Below, piece by piece: positions 17,175-25,962 of a stretch of 64,000 nt of DNA. Position numbers and translations under genes: made by a program. This DNA comes from CANMIH01 sp049116335 (GTDB lineage: Bacteria; Pseudomonadota; Alphaproteobacteria; Rhodobacterales; Rhodobacteraceae). How positions within the stretch are numbered: position 1 is the stretch's first letter; each line of letters begins with the position of its first letter. The notes below the pieces were generated by a model, which had not been told where the DNA came from, made no database searches, and saw nothing but the letters and a program-made list of their open reading frames with translations. Where the stretch lies: positions 62,001-126,000 of the forward strand of contig JAGDYZ010000009.1 in assembly GCA_049116335.1 (NCBI GenBank), in the 5' to 3' direction.

Positions 17175-17459
17175 ATGCCAGATATCCATTTCCATGCCCT
17201 AGGCGCGACCCGTGCCCGGTCCGGTGAGGACCCGCTGGTTCCGTTCCTGCTGAGCGCACGTCAAGGGCCTGTAACTGTATCCGCTCGCGACGTTCACCGC
17301 CTGGATTCGCATCGACTGCAGCTGCTGCTTGTCGCTGAACGTCAATGGTTGATTGACGGCAAGGATTTCAACCTCACAGATATGTCCCCCTCTTTCCGCG
17401 ATGGCCTAGAACGTTTGGGTATCGCCTCTGACCACTTCGACAAGGAGACGCTGCAATGA
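17175..17459 (+). CDS. STAS-domain-like protein, first gene of the chemotaxis operon
   Basis: The 94-residue protein fits a small STAS domain: a strand GPVTVSARDVHRLDSHRLQLLLVAERQWLIDGKDFNL followed by an amphipathic C-terminal helix (FRDGLERLGI). STAS proteins act as phosphorylatable or ligand-binding switches and small ones occur at the head of Rhodobacterales-type che operons. The serine at the usual phosphosite (LDSHRL) is present. It overlaps the following cheY by ATGA. Confidence 0.68.
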   Translation: MPDIHFHALGATRARSGEDPLVPFLLSARQGPVTVSARDVHRLDSHRLQLLLVAERQWLIDGKDFNLTDMSPSFRDGLERLGIASDHFDKETLQ

Positions 17460-17830
17460 CCACTAAGGTTCTGGCTATCGACGATTCGCGCACTATCCGA
17501 AACCTTCTGCGTGTTTCCCTGGAAGGGGCAGGTTTCGAATTCCACTCGGCCTGCGACGGCGTTGAAGGCGTAGAGGTCTTCCCCGACGTAGACCCTGATG
17601 TGGTGATCACCGACATCAACATGCCGAAGATGGATGGCTTTGGTGTGATTGACTCGCTGCGCAGTGGCCCAAATCGCACCAATGTGCCGATCTTGGTTCT
17701 GACCACCGAAAGCTCGGACGATCTCAAGGCCCGCGCACGCGGCGCAGGTGCAACCGGTTGGATCGTCAAGCCTTTCGACGACTCTTCGCTGGTGTCAGTT
17801 CTGCGTCGTCTCACCGGCCACGTGAGCTAA
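17456..17830 (+). CDS. cheY: CheY-type response regulator (first copy)
   Basis: This 124-residue single receiver domain has acidic residues D9-D10 (VLAIDDSRTIR), phosphoacceptor D54 in VVITDINMPKMDGF, the switch threonine in LVLTTE and K104 in WIVKPFD. With no output domain it should act by docking, on the flagellar switch or as a phosphate sink for CheA, which starts four bases downstream. Confidence 0.9.
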   Translation: MTTKVLAIDDSRTIRNLLRVSLEGAGFEFHSACDGVEGVEVFPDVDPDVVITDINMPKMDGFGVIDSLRSGPNRTNVPILVLTTESSDDLKARARGAGATGWIVKPFDDSSLVSVLRRLTGHVS

Positions 17831-17834
17831 TGCC

Positions 17835-19937
17835 ATGTCAATGAATTCAATCAGAGATACGTTCTTTGAGGAATGCGAAGAGCTCCTCGAAGCACTGGTT
17901 GAGGGCCTCTCCCAAATGGAAGAAGCCCCCGAAGATATCGACGTTGTCAACGCGGTGTTCCGTGCCGTTCACTCGATCAAGGGTGGCGCCGGTGCCTTCG
18001 GTCTCGACCGTTTGGTGAACTTTGCACACACCTTCGAAACCGTCATGGACATGGTGCGTGGCAACGAGCTTTCGGTTGACGAAAAGCTCATGGCGATCTT
18101 CCACCGGTCCGGGGATCAGCTTTCGGATCTTGTGGCCTCGTCTCGCGACGAAACCGATCTGGATGAATCCTCAGAAAAGGCTCTGATTAAAGAGCTGGAA
18201 GGATATCTGGGCGATAACGCAGGCGCGGAAGATTTCTCGTTTGATGCGGTCACACTCGACTTCGGCGGCCCCGTTGAAATCGAAGATGCGCCGGCAGAAG
18301 AGCCTGTTGGTGAACGCGTCTTCAAAATTGCCTTCAAGCCCAAAAAAGAGCTTTATGAAAACGGCCATGAACCGCTGTTGCTCTTTGACGCTCTGGCAGA
18401 ATTTGGTCCGCTCAAAGTCGAAGCAGACACAAGCCGCCTACCCGATTTTGATCTCTTCGATCCCAATGACGCGATTTTGGCCTGGAGCCTGACGCTTCAA
18501 ACGGCGGAAACCGAGACCACCCTGCATGAGGTGTTCGAATTCGTCGAAGGCCTGTGTGCCCTGGATATTCAAGTCGATGGAAGCGCGCCAGTTTTTAGCG
18601 CGGCGGTGGCAGCCGCCCCTGAACCGGAAGCGGCACCAGAACCGGCTGTTGAAGCAACGCAAGACAATGAGCCCGCCGCAGCGGCGGTGGCGAAACCTGC
18701 TCCAGCGGCTGCTGCCACACCCGCAAAGGAATCGCGCGGCCCCAAGCCGACCCTTCGGGTTGACCTTGATCGCGTTGACCGCCTGATCAACACCGTTGGC
18801 GAATTGATCATCAACCAAGCGATGATTTCGCAGCGCATTGAAGAGCTGGACCTGCCCACTGTGGCCCATCTCACCAATGAGCTGGAAGCCTACAAACTGT
18901 TGGCACGCGACATTCAGGAAGGCGTCATGGCCATTCGTGCCCAGCCCGTCAAACCGCTGTTCCAGCGGATGTCACGGATCGTGCGCGAAGCCTCGGATGC
19001 CACCAATAAGAAAGCCAAACTGGTCACGGTTGGTGATTCGACCGAGGTCGACAAAACGGTCATCGAACGGCTGGCTGACCCGCTAACCCATATGGTGCGG
19101 AATGCAATCGACCACGGCTTGGAATCGCCTGAAAAGCGGAACGAAGCGGGCAAAGACCCTGTGGGAACTATCCGCCTCTCAGCGGCGCACCGTTCCGGCA
19201 GTGTATTTATCGAAATCGCGGATGATGGTGCTGGCCTGAACCGTGAGGTCATTCTGCGCAAGGCGATCGAGAAAAACCTGGTCCCAAAAGACGCAGAACT
19301 GTCTGATCCTGAGATCGACAACCTGCTGTTCCTTCCAGGGTTTTCGACAGCGGGCCAGGTGTCCAACCTGTCCGGCCGTGGCGTCGGCATGGATGTTGTA
19401 AAAAATGCGGTTCAAGCTTTGGGTGGACGGATTTCGATCAGTTCAACCCCCGGCAAGGGCACGACCTTTACCATCATTCTGCCTCTGACCTTGGCCGTTA
19501 TGGATGGCTTTGTGATCTCGGTTGCAGACCAGACCATGGTTATTCCGATCTCGTCGATCCTGGAAACCATTCGCCCCAATCTGCGTGACATTCACGTGGT
19601 TGGAACCGATAGCGAATTGGTCAGCGTCCGTGGGTCTTATGTGCCCATCGTTGATGTCGCCGACAGCCTTGGGTTGGCCGAAACGCAAGAAGGCCCGAAA
19701 ACCGGGATCCTCCTTCTTGTTTCGACGGAGACACAGGGTTTGACCGCGTTGCGTGTTTCTTCGATCCATGACCAGCGTCAGGTCGTCATCAAAAGTCTGG
19801 AAAGCAACTATACCGCCATTCCGGGCGTCTCAGCCGCGACCATTCTTGGTGATGGTAAGATTGCTCTGATCCTCGATCCCGAGGAGCTGATCAAACTCGA
19901 CCACTCCACTGGTTTCGACCTCATCCCCCAGCCATAG
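17835..19937 (+). CDS. cheA: Chemotaxis histidine kinase CheA
   Basis: This 700-residue CheA has an HPt (P1) domain with H46 in FRAVHSIKGGAGAF, a CheY/CheB-binding-like region (about 165-245), an Ala/Pro linker (about 255-305), the dimerisation domain from about 310, the ATPase P4 domain (MVRNAIDHGLESPEKR, ADDGAGLN, SGRGVGMDVVKNAV) and a CheW-like P5 domain from about 550 to 690. It phosphorylates the CheY and CheB proteins of the operon in response to chemoreceptors. No receptor gene lies in the cluster. Start ATG 17835 or 17841. Confidence 0.95.
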   Translation: MSMNSIRDTFFEECEELLEALVEGLSQMEEAPEDIDVVNAVFRAVHSIKGGAGAFGLDRLVNFAHTFETVMDMVRGNELSVDEKLMAIFHRSGDQLSDLVASSRDETDLDESSEKALIKELEGYLGDNAGAEDFSFDAVTLDFGGPVEIEDAPAEEPVGERVFKIAFKPKKELYENGHEPLLLFDALAEFGPLKVEADTSRLPDFDLFDPNDAILAWSLTLQTAETETTLHEVFEFVEGLCALDIQVDGSAPVFSAAVAAAPEPEAAPEPAVEATQDNEPAAAAVAKPAPAAAATPAKESRGPKPTLRVDLDRVDRLINTVGELIINQAMISQRIEELDLPTVAHLTNELEAYKLLARDIQEGVMAIRAQPVKPLFQRMSRIVREASDATNKKAKLVTVGDSTEVDKTVIERLADPLTHMVRNAIDHGLESPEKRNEAGKDPVGTIRLSAAHRSGSVFIEIADDGAGLNREVILRKAIEKNLVPKDAELSDPEIDNLLFLPGFSTAGQVSNLSGRGVGMDVVKNAVQALGGRISISSTPGKGTTFTIILPLTLAVMDGFVISVADQTMVIPISSILETIRPNLRDIHVVGTDSELVSVRGSYVPIVDVADSLGLAETQEGPKTGILLLVSTETQGLTALRVSSIHDQRQVVIKSLESNYTAIPGVSAATILGDGKIALILDPEELIKLDHSTGFDLIPQP

Positions 19938-19953
19938 AAAACGGAGCTCCGTC

Positions 19954-20424
19954 ATGTCTGAAGCAGCAGCAGAAGCAGTCGCCGATTCCCAGTTCGAGTT
20001 CATCACGTTCTCCGCTGGCGGTCAGAACTACTGCCTAGAAATCACCCAGATCCGCGAAATTCGCCGCTGGACCCCGGTAACGGCCCTGCCCCACACACCA
20101 AATGATGTGTTGGGTGTGATGAACCTCCGCGGTGCCGTGATCCCGATCTTTGACCTCTCCGCCCGGTTTGGTCTTGGGGCCACGCCGTCAAACGAGCGTA
20201 ACGTTGTCATCGTCGCCGCCGTAGAGGGCACAACCATTGGTCTTCTGGTTGAGTCGGTCTCGGAAATCCTGTCGGTGGACAAGAGCGCCATCCAGGAAAC
20301 CCCGGATATCAAATCCGACGCCACAAAACATAGCATCCGCGGTATGATCTCGGTCGATGAGGCCATGGTTCGGGTTGTCAATCTTGGGGCGGTTCTGGAA
20401 ACCGAAACGGGCGCCGCAGCATGA
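19954..20424 (+). CDS. cheW: Chemotaxis adaptor CheW
   Basis: The 156-residue CheW couples receptors to CheA. Visible family motifs are FITFSAGGQNYCLEITQIREIRRW, DVLGVMNLRGAVIPIFDLSARFGL and a C-terminal RGMISVDEAMVRVVNLGAVL. GGAG lies upstream of the ATG, and its end overlaps the cheR start. Confidence 0.93.
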   Translation: MSEAAAEAVADSQFEFITFSAGGQNYCLEITQIREIRRWTPVTALPHTPNDVLGVMNLRGAVIPIFDLSARFGLGATPSNERNVVIVAAVEGTTIGLLVESVSEILSVDKSAIQETPDIKSDATKHSIRGMISVDEAMVRVVNLGAVLETETGAAA

Positions 20425-21311
20425 ATGTAGCGGCCCATATTCCTGACGGAGACGAGATCCCGTTCAGCGACGCCGATTTCAAAGCCTTGGCGGCGCTGGC
20501 ACATGCCAACTTTGGGCTCAACCTTGCCGAAAGCAAGAAGCCATTGGTATATTCTCGTCTCATCAAGCGCTTGAAAGCGCGCGGAATATCGAGCTTCCGC
20601 GACTATCTGGCTCTTGTTGAGCAACCTCAAGAGGACAAAGAACGACACGAGCTGATCTCTGCGCTCACCACCAATGTGACCTCCTATTTCCGGGAGAACC
20701 ACCATTTCGAGATGCTGCGCGACAGCTGTCTGCCTGACATCATTCGAAATGCCAAAGCCGGAAAACGGGCGCGCATCTGGTCGGCGGGGTGTTCTTCGGG
20801 GCAAGAACCCTATTCGATCGCAATGCAACTGCTGACGGCGTTTCCAGACGCAGCGGCGCATGATGTGAAAATCCTTGCGACCGATATCGACCCTAGGATC
20901 GTACAAAAAGCCGAAGCCGGCACGTATCCCAAAGATGAGGCCAAAGGCATTCCCGCCCCAATGGCTCAGAAATGGACCCGTCCGTCTTCAGACGGGAAAT
21001 CGTTTACGATTGCCCCAGACGCCAAGAAATTGATCACTTTTGGCGAATTGAATCTGATCAAAGAGTGGCCCTTTGGCGGTCCGTTTGATGTCATCTTCTG
21101 TCGCAATGTTGCGATTTATTTTGACCAACCGACCCAGCAAACTCTTTGGAAACGGTTCTGCGATATTTTGGCTCCGGGAGGACATCTCTTTATCGGGCAC
21201 TCTGAACGGGTGTCTGGTCCGGCGTCACAATCCTTGGCTGGTGTGGGTATCACCAGCTACCAAAAGACTGAAAACACTTTGCAAAATGCAAACGATAGGA
21301 GCCTGAAATGA
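20421..21311 (+). CDS. cheR: Chemotaxis protein methyltransferase CheR
   Basis: The 296-residue enzyme methylates receptor glutamates using S-adenosylmethionine. The N-terminal helical domain (about 15-85) is followed by ALTTNVTSYFRENHHFEML, the SAM motif IWSAGCSSGQEPYSIAM, ILATDIDP, and FDVIFCRNVAIYFD. It lacks the NWETF pentapeptide-dependent beta extensions that I can identify with certainty. Both ends overlap neighbours by four bases. Confidence 0.94.
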   Translation: MNVAAHIPDGDEIPFSDADFKALAALAHANFGLNLAESKKPLVYSRLIKRLKARGISSFRDYLALVEQPQEDKERHELISALTTNVTSYFRENHHFEMLRDSCLPDIIRNAKAGKRARIWSAGCSSGQEPYSIAMQLLTAFPDAAAHDVKILATDIDPRIVQKAEAGTYPKDEAKGIPAPMAQKWTRPSSDGKSFTIAPDAKKLITFGELNLIKEWPFGGPFDVIFCRNVAIYFDQPTQQTLWKRFCDILAPGGHLFIGHSERVSGPASQSLAGVGITSYQKTENTLQNANDRSLK

Positions 21312-21694
21312 GTCTGAAAGATTCCCTGCGCGTCATGGTCGTGGACGACATGGCAACCAGCCGTGGACTGATCACCCAGGCTTTGGATGACATTGGCATT
21401 AAAAACTATGTCACCGAGAATGACGGGCGTCGCGCCTTTGAAAAGCTCGCGGCGAGCCCCTGTCACCTGGTATTGTCCGACTACAACATGCCCGGCATGG
21501 ATGGCATTGGTCTGCTCAAGCACGTCAGAAGCCATCAACCGACCCAGAAGATGGGCTTTATTCTGGTGACCGGTCGTCCGACACCGGAAATTGTTGCCGA
21601 AGCCAAAAAGCTTGGCCTCAACAACATGATCAAAAAGCCTTTCACCTCGGCATCGATGAAGCAATGCATCGAAAGCGTGGTAGGTCGGCTATGA
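21308..21694 (+). CDS. cheY: CheY-type response regulator (second copy)
   Basis: The 128-residue receiver carries D14-D15 in RVMVVDDMATSRG, phosphoacceptor D59 in LVLSDYNMPGMDGIGLL, the threonine in FILVTGRP and K108 in NMIKKPF. It is clearly divergent from the first cheY of the operon, as in alphaproteobacteria where one CheY binds the motor and another drains phosphate. Which one does which cannot be told from sequence. Confidence 0.9.
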   Translation: MSLKDSLRVMVVDDMATSRGLITQALDDIGIKNYVTENDGRRAFEKLAASPCHLVLSDYNMPGMDGIGLLKHVRSHQPTQKMGFILVTGRPTPEIVAEAKKLGLNNMIKKPFTSASMKQCIESVVGRL

Positions 21695-22050
21695 ACGCAA
21701 CCCCGAGCTTTAAGATTTCCTCGGCTGATGCGACCGATGGGGTCGCATCCGAACTGGATGTGCTTTTGGATCGGTTGAAACGTCTCGAGGACGGGTTTGA
21801 AACCGTCCTCGATGCGGGCGGAGACACCCCTCGGGGGGTCACTTTGCAGATGTTTCAGGAAATGGACTTTATCGTGCAGTCGATCGAGTCTCTTTCCACC
21901 TATCTCCGAGATGTCGCCAGTGCGTCGCGTGATAACGGCGAGACCTGTTTGCATGAGGCCGTGTCCAAAATCCCGCTGCGGGATATGGCAGCCCGTCTGA
22001 AAGGTCACGAGGCCGCCGCTCCGATTACTGGAGAAGCTGAACTTTTCTGA
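21691..22050 (+). CDS. Unknown helical protein encoded inside the che operon
   Basis: The 119-residue protein starts in an ATGA overlap with cheY2 and lies 23 bases before cheB. It is predicted mostly helical and acidic (SELDVLLDRLKRLEDGFETVLD, then VTLQMFQEMDFIVQSIESLSTYLRDVA), with a short C-terminal tail EAAAPITGEAELF. I recognise no domain. The amphipathic-helix pattern and hydrophobic C-terminal residues are in the general style of CheZ or other CheY-binding proteins, which this cluster lacks; that is a hypothesis only. Confidence 0.6.
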   Translation: MNATPSFKISSADATDGVASELDVLLDRLKRLEDGFETVLDAGGDTPRGVTLQMFQEMDFIVQSIESLSTYLRDVASASRDNGETCLHEAVSKIPLRDMAARLKGHEAAAPITGEAELF

Positions 22051-22073
22051 CGTCACCGGCTGGTCGGTGCGCT

Positions 22074-23177
22074 GTGGTCTATGATGCAAGTGGGGATCCT
22101 GTGTCACAAAAACGTTTGATCATCGCCAGTCCTGACGCCAAAGAACGCAAACGACTTTTGTCGCTGCTCACGACCTTACCTGAATTCAAGATCATTGGAT
22201 GTACCGGTGATCTGATGAACACGTACAACGAAGTTGAATCGCAGCTTCCCAATGCAGTGCTCATATCGGAATCCCTTGCGCGTCTGCCCGAATTTGAGGT
22301 GATGCGCGCGCTCTTCTCCGCATTGGATGTACGTTGGCTGGTTTTGAACAGCTTGTACGGGTCCGCCAGCTGTCTCTCACCCGAAAGCAAAGCCGCTTCT
22401 GATCTGTTTGAGGTCCCCGGCAACGCACCCGCAGATGTGATCGCCGGTCAGTTGCGAAGCCTGACCCGGCTTGGCCCGTCGCGGATGCCTGCCCGCAGCA
22501 GCAGAGCCGCAGTTTCCTCAGAGCCATCACGCGCGCAACCTGCGCAGCCGTCTCTCGTGCGGCAGACGCAAACGGCCCAAAAGCTCATATTGATCGGGGC
22601 AAGCACGGGTGGCGTCGACGCGCTTCTGGCGATTTTATCCAACTTTCCCATCGATTGCCCGCCCACGATGATTGTCCAGCACACTGGACCGGGCTTTGGG
22701 AACAGTCTCGCAGAATTGCTCAATCGCCAATGCGCGGCTCAGGTTGTTTTGGCCGAGGATGACATTCCACTGAGATCCGGACAGATCATCATCGGCGCAG
22801 GCAGCCGAAAACATCTCGTGGTAGACGGCACGCGTCAGTTAATGGCAAAGCGGATCGACGCGCCCCCCGTGTCCGGACATGCGCCATCAGTTGATATGCT
22901 GTTCAACAGCGCGCTGGACCATGCCCCCAAAATCGCGGCCGCGTTGCTCACGGGCATGGGACGCGACGGCGCGGACGGGCTGCTAGCGTTGCGAAGATCT
23001 GGTGCAACAACGTTTGCACAGGATGAAAAAAGCTCAGTTGTCTACGGCATGCCGCGCGCTGCGGTGGAACTGGGCGCGGCTCAGTCCGTTCTCCCCCTTA
23101 AAAAAATTGGCCCTGCCTTGCTCACGGCGCAGGTTCAAACAACGACACAAACAAGAGAGGCTGCTCATGACAGGTAA
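22074..23177 (+). CDS. cheB: CheB receptor methylesterase with degenerate receiver
   Basis: The 367-residue CheB has a C-terminal methylesterase/deamidase domain (about 170-350) with the triad S177 in GASTGG, H203 in VQHTGPGFG and D298 in GMGRDGADG. The N-terminal receiver-like region (about 12-125) is atypical: the phosphoacceptor site, normally an aspartate after a hydrophobic strand, reads AVLISES with S65. The acidic pair near the start is also missing (IIASPDAKERKR). The linker (about 130-168) is Ser/Ala/Pro-rich. Start is GTG 22074, or GTG 22101 with GGGGAT upstream. Confidence 0.9.
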   Translation: MVYDASGDPVSQKRLIIASPDAKERKRLLSLLTTLPEFKIIGCTGDLMNTYNEVESQLPNAVLISESLARLPEFEVMRALFSALDVRWLVLNSLYGSASCLSPESKAASDLFEVPGNAPADVIAGQLRSLTRLGPSRMPARSSRAAVSSEPSRAQPAQPSLVRQTQTAQKLILIGASTGGVDALLAILSNFPIDCPPTMIVQHTGPGFGNSLAELLNRQCAAQVVLAEDDIPLRSGQIIIGAGSRKHLVVDGTRQLMAKRIDAPPVSGHAPSVDMLFNSALDHAPKIAAALLTGMGRDGADGLLALRRSGATTFAQDEKSSVVYGMPRAAVELGAAQSVLPLKKIGPALLTAQVQTTTQTREAAHDR

Positions 23178-23706
23178 TGGCGAGAAACTAGTGAATGTCA
23201 TTCAGGGTGATTATGCCATCTCGGATAAAGCCAACGAGGTGTTGACCACAGTACTCGGGTCCTGTGTCGCGGTGTGTCTGTCGGATACAAAGCGTGGCAT
23301 CGGCGGCATGAACCACTTTCTGTTGCCCGACCGGGGCACGGGTGGCGCGGGCAGTGACAACGTTCGCTATGGCGCCTACGCCATGGAATTGTTGATCAAT
23401 GGCATGCTCAAACAGGGGGCTGATCGCAGCAATCTTCAGGCCAAGATCTTTGGTGGCGCCAATATGATGGGAAATTTGCGCGACATCGGTGGCTCCAACG
23501 CCGCGTTCGCGCGGCAGTTCCTCAAAGACGAAGGCATCCCCTGTATCGCTGAAAGTCTTGGAGGAAATCAAGCCCGGCGCATCCGCTATTGGCCGGTAAC
23601 CGGACAGGCGCGCCAGTTGCTTGTCCAAGGCAATATCGAGGCCGAGACACGTCCGGCCCCGCCGCCCAAGCCCAAGCCAGCGGCGCAGGACATCACCCTG
23701 TTCTGA
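23167..23706 (+). CDS. cheD: Receptor glutamine deamidase CheD
   Basis: From ATG 23167 the product is 179 residues. CheD motifs are visible: VLGSCVAVCLSD with the catalytic cysteine, GGMNHFLLP with the histidine, YGAYAMELLINGM and KIFGGANMM. It deamidates receptor glutamines and may interact with CheY phosphatases. The C-terminal tail (PAPPPKPKPAAQDITLF) is Pro-rich. It overlaps the 3' end of cheB by 11 bases and is the last gene of the operon. Confidence 0.93.
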   Translation: MTGNGEKLVNVIQGDYAISDKANEVLTTVLGSCVAVCLSDTKRGIGGMNHFLLPDRGTGGAGSDNVRYGAYAMELLINGMLKQGADRSNLQAKIFGGANMMGNLRDIGGSNAAFARQFLKDEGIPCIAESLGGNQARRIRYWPVTGQARQLLVQGNIEAETRPAPPPKPKPAAQDITLF

Positions 23707-23735
23707 TCACGTCGTCCATCACGTCTGTGTTTGCC

Positions 23736-23775
23736 AAGGTGCGCTTCGACAAATCGAAGTGCACCTTCTTCTTTT
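23736..23775 (+). terminator. Rho-independent terminator of the che operon
   Basis: AAGGTGC-G-CTTCGA pairs with TCGAAG-T-GCACCTT around a CAAA loop (23736-23767), giving a stem of about 14 bp, followed by CTTCTTTTT. Confidence 0.85.
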
Positions 23776-23808
23776 TGCGTGTTAAAGCGGCACACGAAGG
23801 AGATCCCA

Positions 23809-25962
23809 ATGCAGCCTCAGCTCCCGTTTACACGTGATCTTGTATTGATCGGCGGCGGTCATTCCCATGCTCTGGTTTTGCGTAAATGGGGGATGAACCC
23901 GCTGCCGGGCGCACGAGTCACTGTGATCAATCCCGGCCCAACCGCGCCTTATTCTGGTATGCTGCCCGGATATCTTGCCGGGCACTATTCCCGCGAGGCG
24001 CTCGACATCGATCTCGTCAAACTGGCGCGATTTGCCGGGGCCCGTTTGATCAACGGCCGTGCCACTCATATTGATCCTCTTTCGAAAACCATACAAGTCG
24101 AGGGGCGGCCGCCACTGATGTATGATATTGCCTCGCTTGATATCGGTATCACCAGCACCCTGTCCGATCTGCCCGGGTTTTCCGAACATACCGTTCCCGC
24201 GAAACCCCTTGGACCATTTGCGCGCGCCTGGTCGAGGTTTCGCGACACCCAAGGTGCGGCCAAAATTGCCGTCATCGGGGGCGGGATTGCCGGTGTCGAA
24301 ATCATCCTCTCGTTTGTCCGGGCACTGAAAGCAGACGGACGCGAGGCCAAGCTCACTCTGATCGATAAAGATCAGATTCTGGCGGGTCTCCCCAACAAAA
24401 GTCGAACCCACCTGTTGAAGACACTCACCAGCTGGGGCGTCACGCTTTGCGAAGACTGTGACATCACAAAGGTCACAGCCGACGGCATTCACACCGCCGC
24501 CGGAGAGAAGATCGAGGCCAATTTCATCTGCGGTGCCGCCGGCGCCGAGCCTCAAGGATGGTTGGCGCAAACCGGGCTAGAGCTAGCCGATGGGTTTATC
24601 TCGATAAACCCGACGCTGGCCTCATCAGATCCGGCCATATTTGCAACGGGCGACTGCGCTCATATGGTGGAAACGCCCCGGCCCAAAGCTGGCGTTTTTG
24701 CAGTGCGACAAGCGCCGGTTCTGTTTCACAACCTGCGCGTTGCTCTGCAAGAGACTGGGCAGTACCAAACCTACCGCCCACAACGCGACTATCTCAAGCT
24801 GGTGTCGCTGGGCGAAAAATCCGCTCTGGCAGACCGGTTTGGCATGACATTCTCTGGCCCCCTTCTGTGGCGCTGGAAAAACCACATTGATCAGAAATTC
24901 ATGGATAAGTTTCGCAACTTACCCCAGATGCCCGGGCCTGAGCTGCCCAAGCATATGGCCGCGGACACCCAATCTGTGTTGGGCGACAAGCCACTTTGCG
25001 GGGGATGTGGGTCCAAAATTGGGCAATCCGCGTTGCAGGCTGCACTACCACGCCCCGGTACGGTACGAGACGACATCACCGCGCTGCCAGACGACGACGC
25101 GGCATTAATTCTGACCGGAGGAGCACAGCAGGTAATAAGCACCGATCACCTACGCGCGATGACCCAAGATCCTGTCACCATGACACGTATCACAGCCCAC
25201 CACGCCCTTGGCGACATCTGGGCCATGGGGGCAGCCCCTCAGGCCGCGACCGCCACGATCATTCTGCCACGCATGTCGTCTGACCTGGCGCAAAGAACCC
25301 TGTATGAGATCATGACAACAGCGCAGTCCTGCTTTGCAGAGGCCGGGGCGGAGATCATTGGCGGGCACAGCTCATTTGGCAATGAGTTGACCCTCGGTTT
25401 TACAGTCACGGGCCTATGTCACACTCCGCCCATCACCCTCTCCGGAGCCCGCGCCGGGGATCAGCTCATCCTCACCAAACCCTTGGGATCCGGCATTCTG
25501 ATGGCCGCTGAAATGGCAGGGCAAGCCCGGGGGGATTGGGTGGTGCGGGCGCTTGATCAAATGTGCAGAAGTCAAAAAGACCCCTCTCGCCTTCTGTCGG
25601 GTGCCACGGCGATGACCGATGTCACCGGATTTGGGTTGATTGGGCATCTGCAAAACATCTGCCGACAATCTGGCGTCGGGGCTGACCTCGATCTTGCCGC
25701 CATGCCGTTTATGGACGGCGCGCTTGCCCTAGCGAAAGCCGGCCAAAAGTCCACGTTGTTGCCCGAAAACCGCAAGCTTAACCCTCAGATCCCGGAGGGT
25801 CCGGAGTTTGATCTGCTGTTTGATCCTCAAACCTCTGGTGGTCTGCTGGCAAGCGTCTCAGGCGATGCAGCCAACCTTGTCGACCAACTAAAAGCCGCGG
25901 GCCATGAAGCTGCGGTCATCGGCACCTGCACCAACACTCCTGGTCAGATCACTGTTGTCTGA
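23809..25962 (+). CDS. selD: Selenide, water dikinase fused to an NADH-dehydrogenase-like FAD domain
   Basis: From ATG 23809, after GAAGGAGA, the product is 717 residues. Residues 1-385 are a two-dinucleotide-fold flavoprotein domain (LVLIGGGHSHALVL at 11-24, AVIGGGIAGVE at 154-164, IFATGDCAHM at 278-287). Residues 390-717 are SelD, with the catalytic Cys400 and Lys403 in GGCGSKIG, followed by the ATP/Mg segment DDDAALI and the AIRS-like C-terminal domain. It makes selenophosphate from selenide and ATP. Cysteine, not selenocysteine, is at the active site. It is convergent with mnmH, the selenophosphate user, and overlaps it by 19 bases. Confidence 0.93.
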   Translation: MQPQLPFTRDLVLIGGGHSHALVLRKWGMNPLPGARVTVINPGPTAPYSGMLPGYLAGHYSREALDIDLVKLARFAGARLINGRATHIDPLSKTIQVEGRPPLMYDIASLDIGITSTLSDLPGFSEHTVPAKPLGPFARAWSRFRDTQGAAKIAVIGGGIAGVEIILSFVRALKADGREAKLTLIDKDQILAGLPNKSRTHLLKTLTSWGVTLCEDCDITKVTADGIHTAAGEKIEANFICGAAGAEPQGWLAQTGLELADGFISINPTLASSDPAIFATGDCAHMVETPRPKAGVFAVRQAPVLFHNLRVALQETGQYQTYRPQRDYLKLVSLGEKSALADRFGMTFSGPLLWRWKNHIDQKFMDKFRNLPQMPGPELPKHMAADTQSVLGDKPLCGGCGSKIGQSALQAALPRPGTVRDDITALPDDDAALILTGGAQQVISTDHLRAMTQDPVTMTRITAHHALGDIWAMGAAPQAATATIILPRMSSDLAQRTLYEIMTTAQSCFAEAGAEIIGGHSSFGNELTLGFTVTGLCHTPPITLSGARAGDQLILTKPLGSGILMAAEMAGQARGDWVVRALDQMCRSQKDPSRLLSGATAMTDVTGFGLIGHLQNICRQSGVGADLDLAAMPFMDGALALAKAGQKSTLLPENRKLNPQIPEGPEFDLLFDPQTSGGLLASVSGDAANLVDQLKAAGHEAAVIGTCTNTPGQITVV

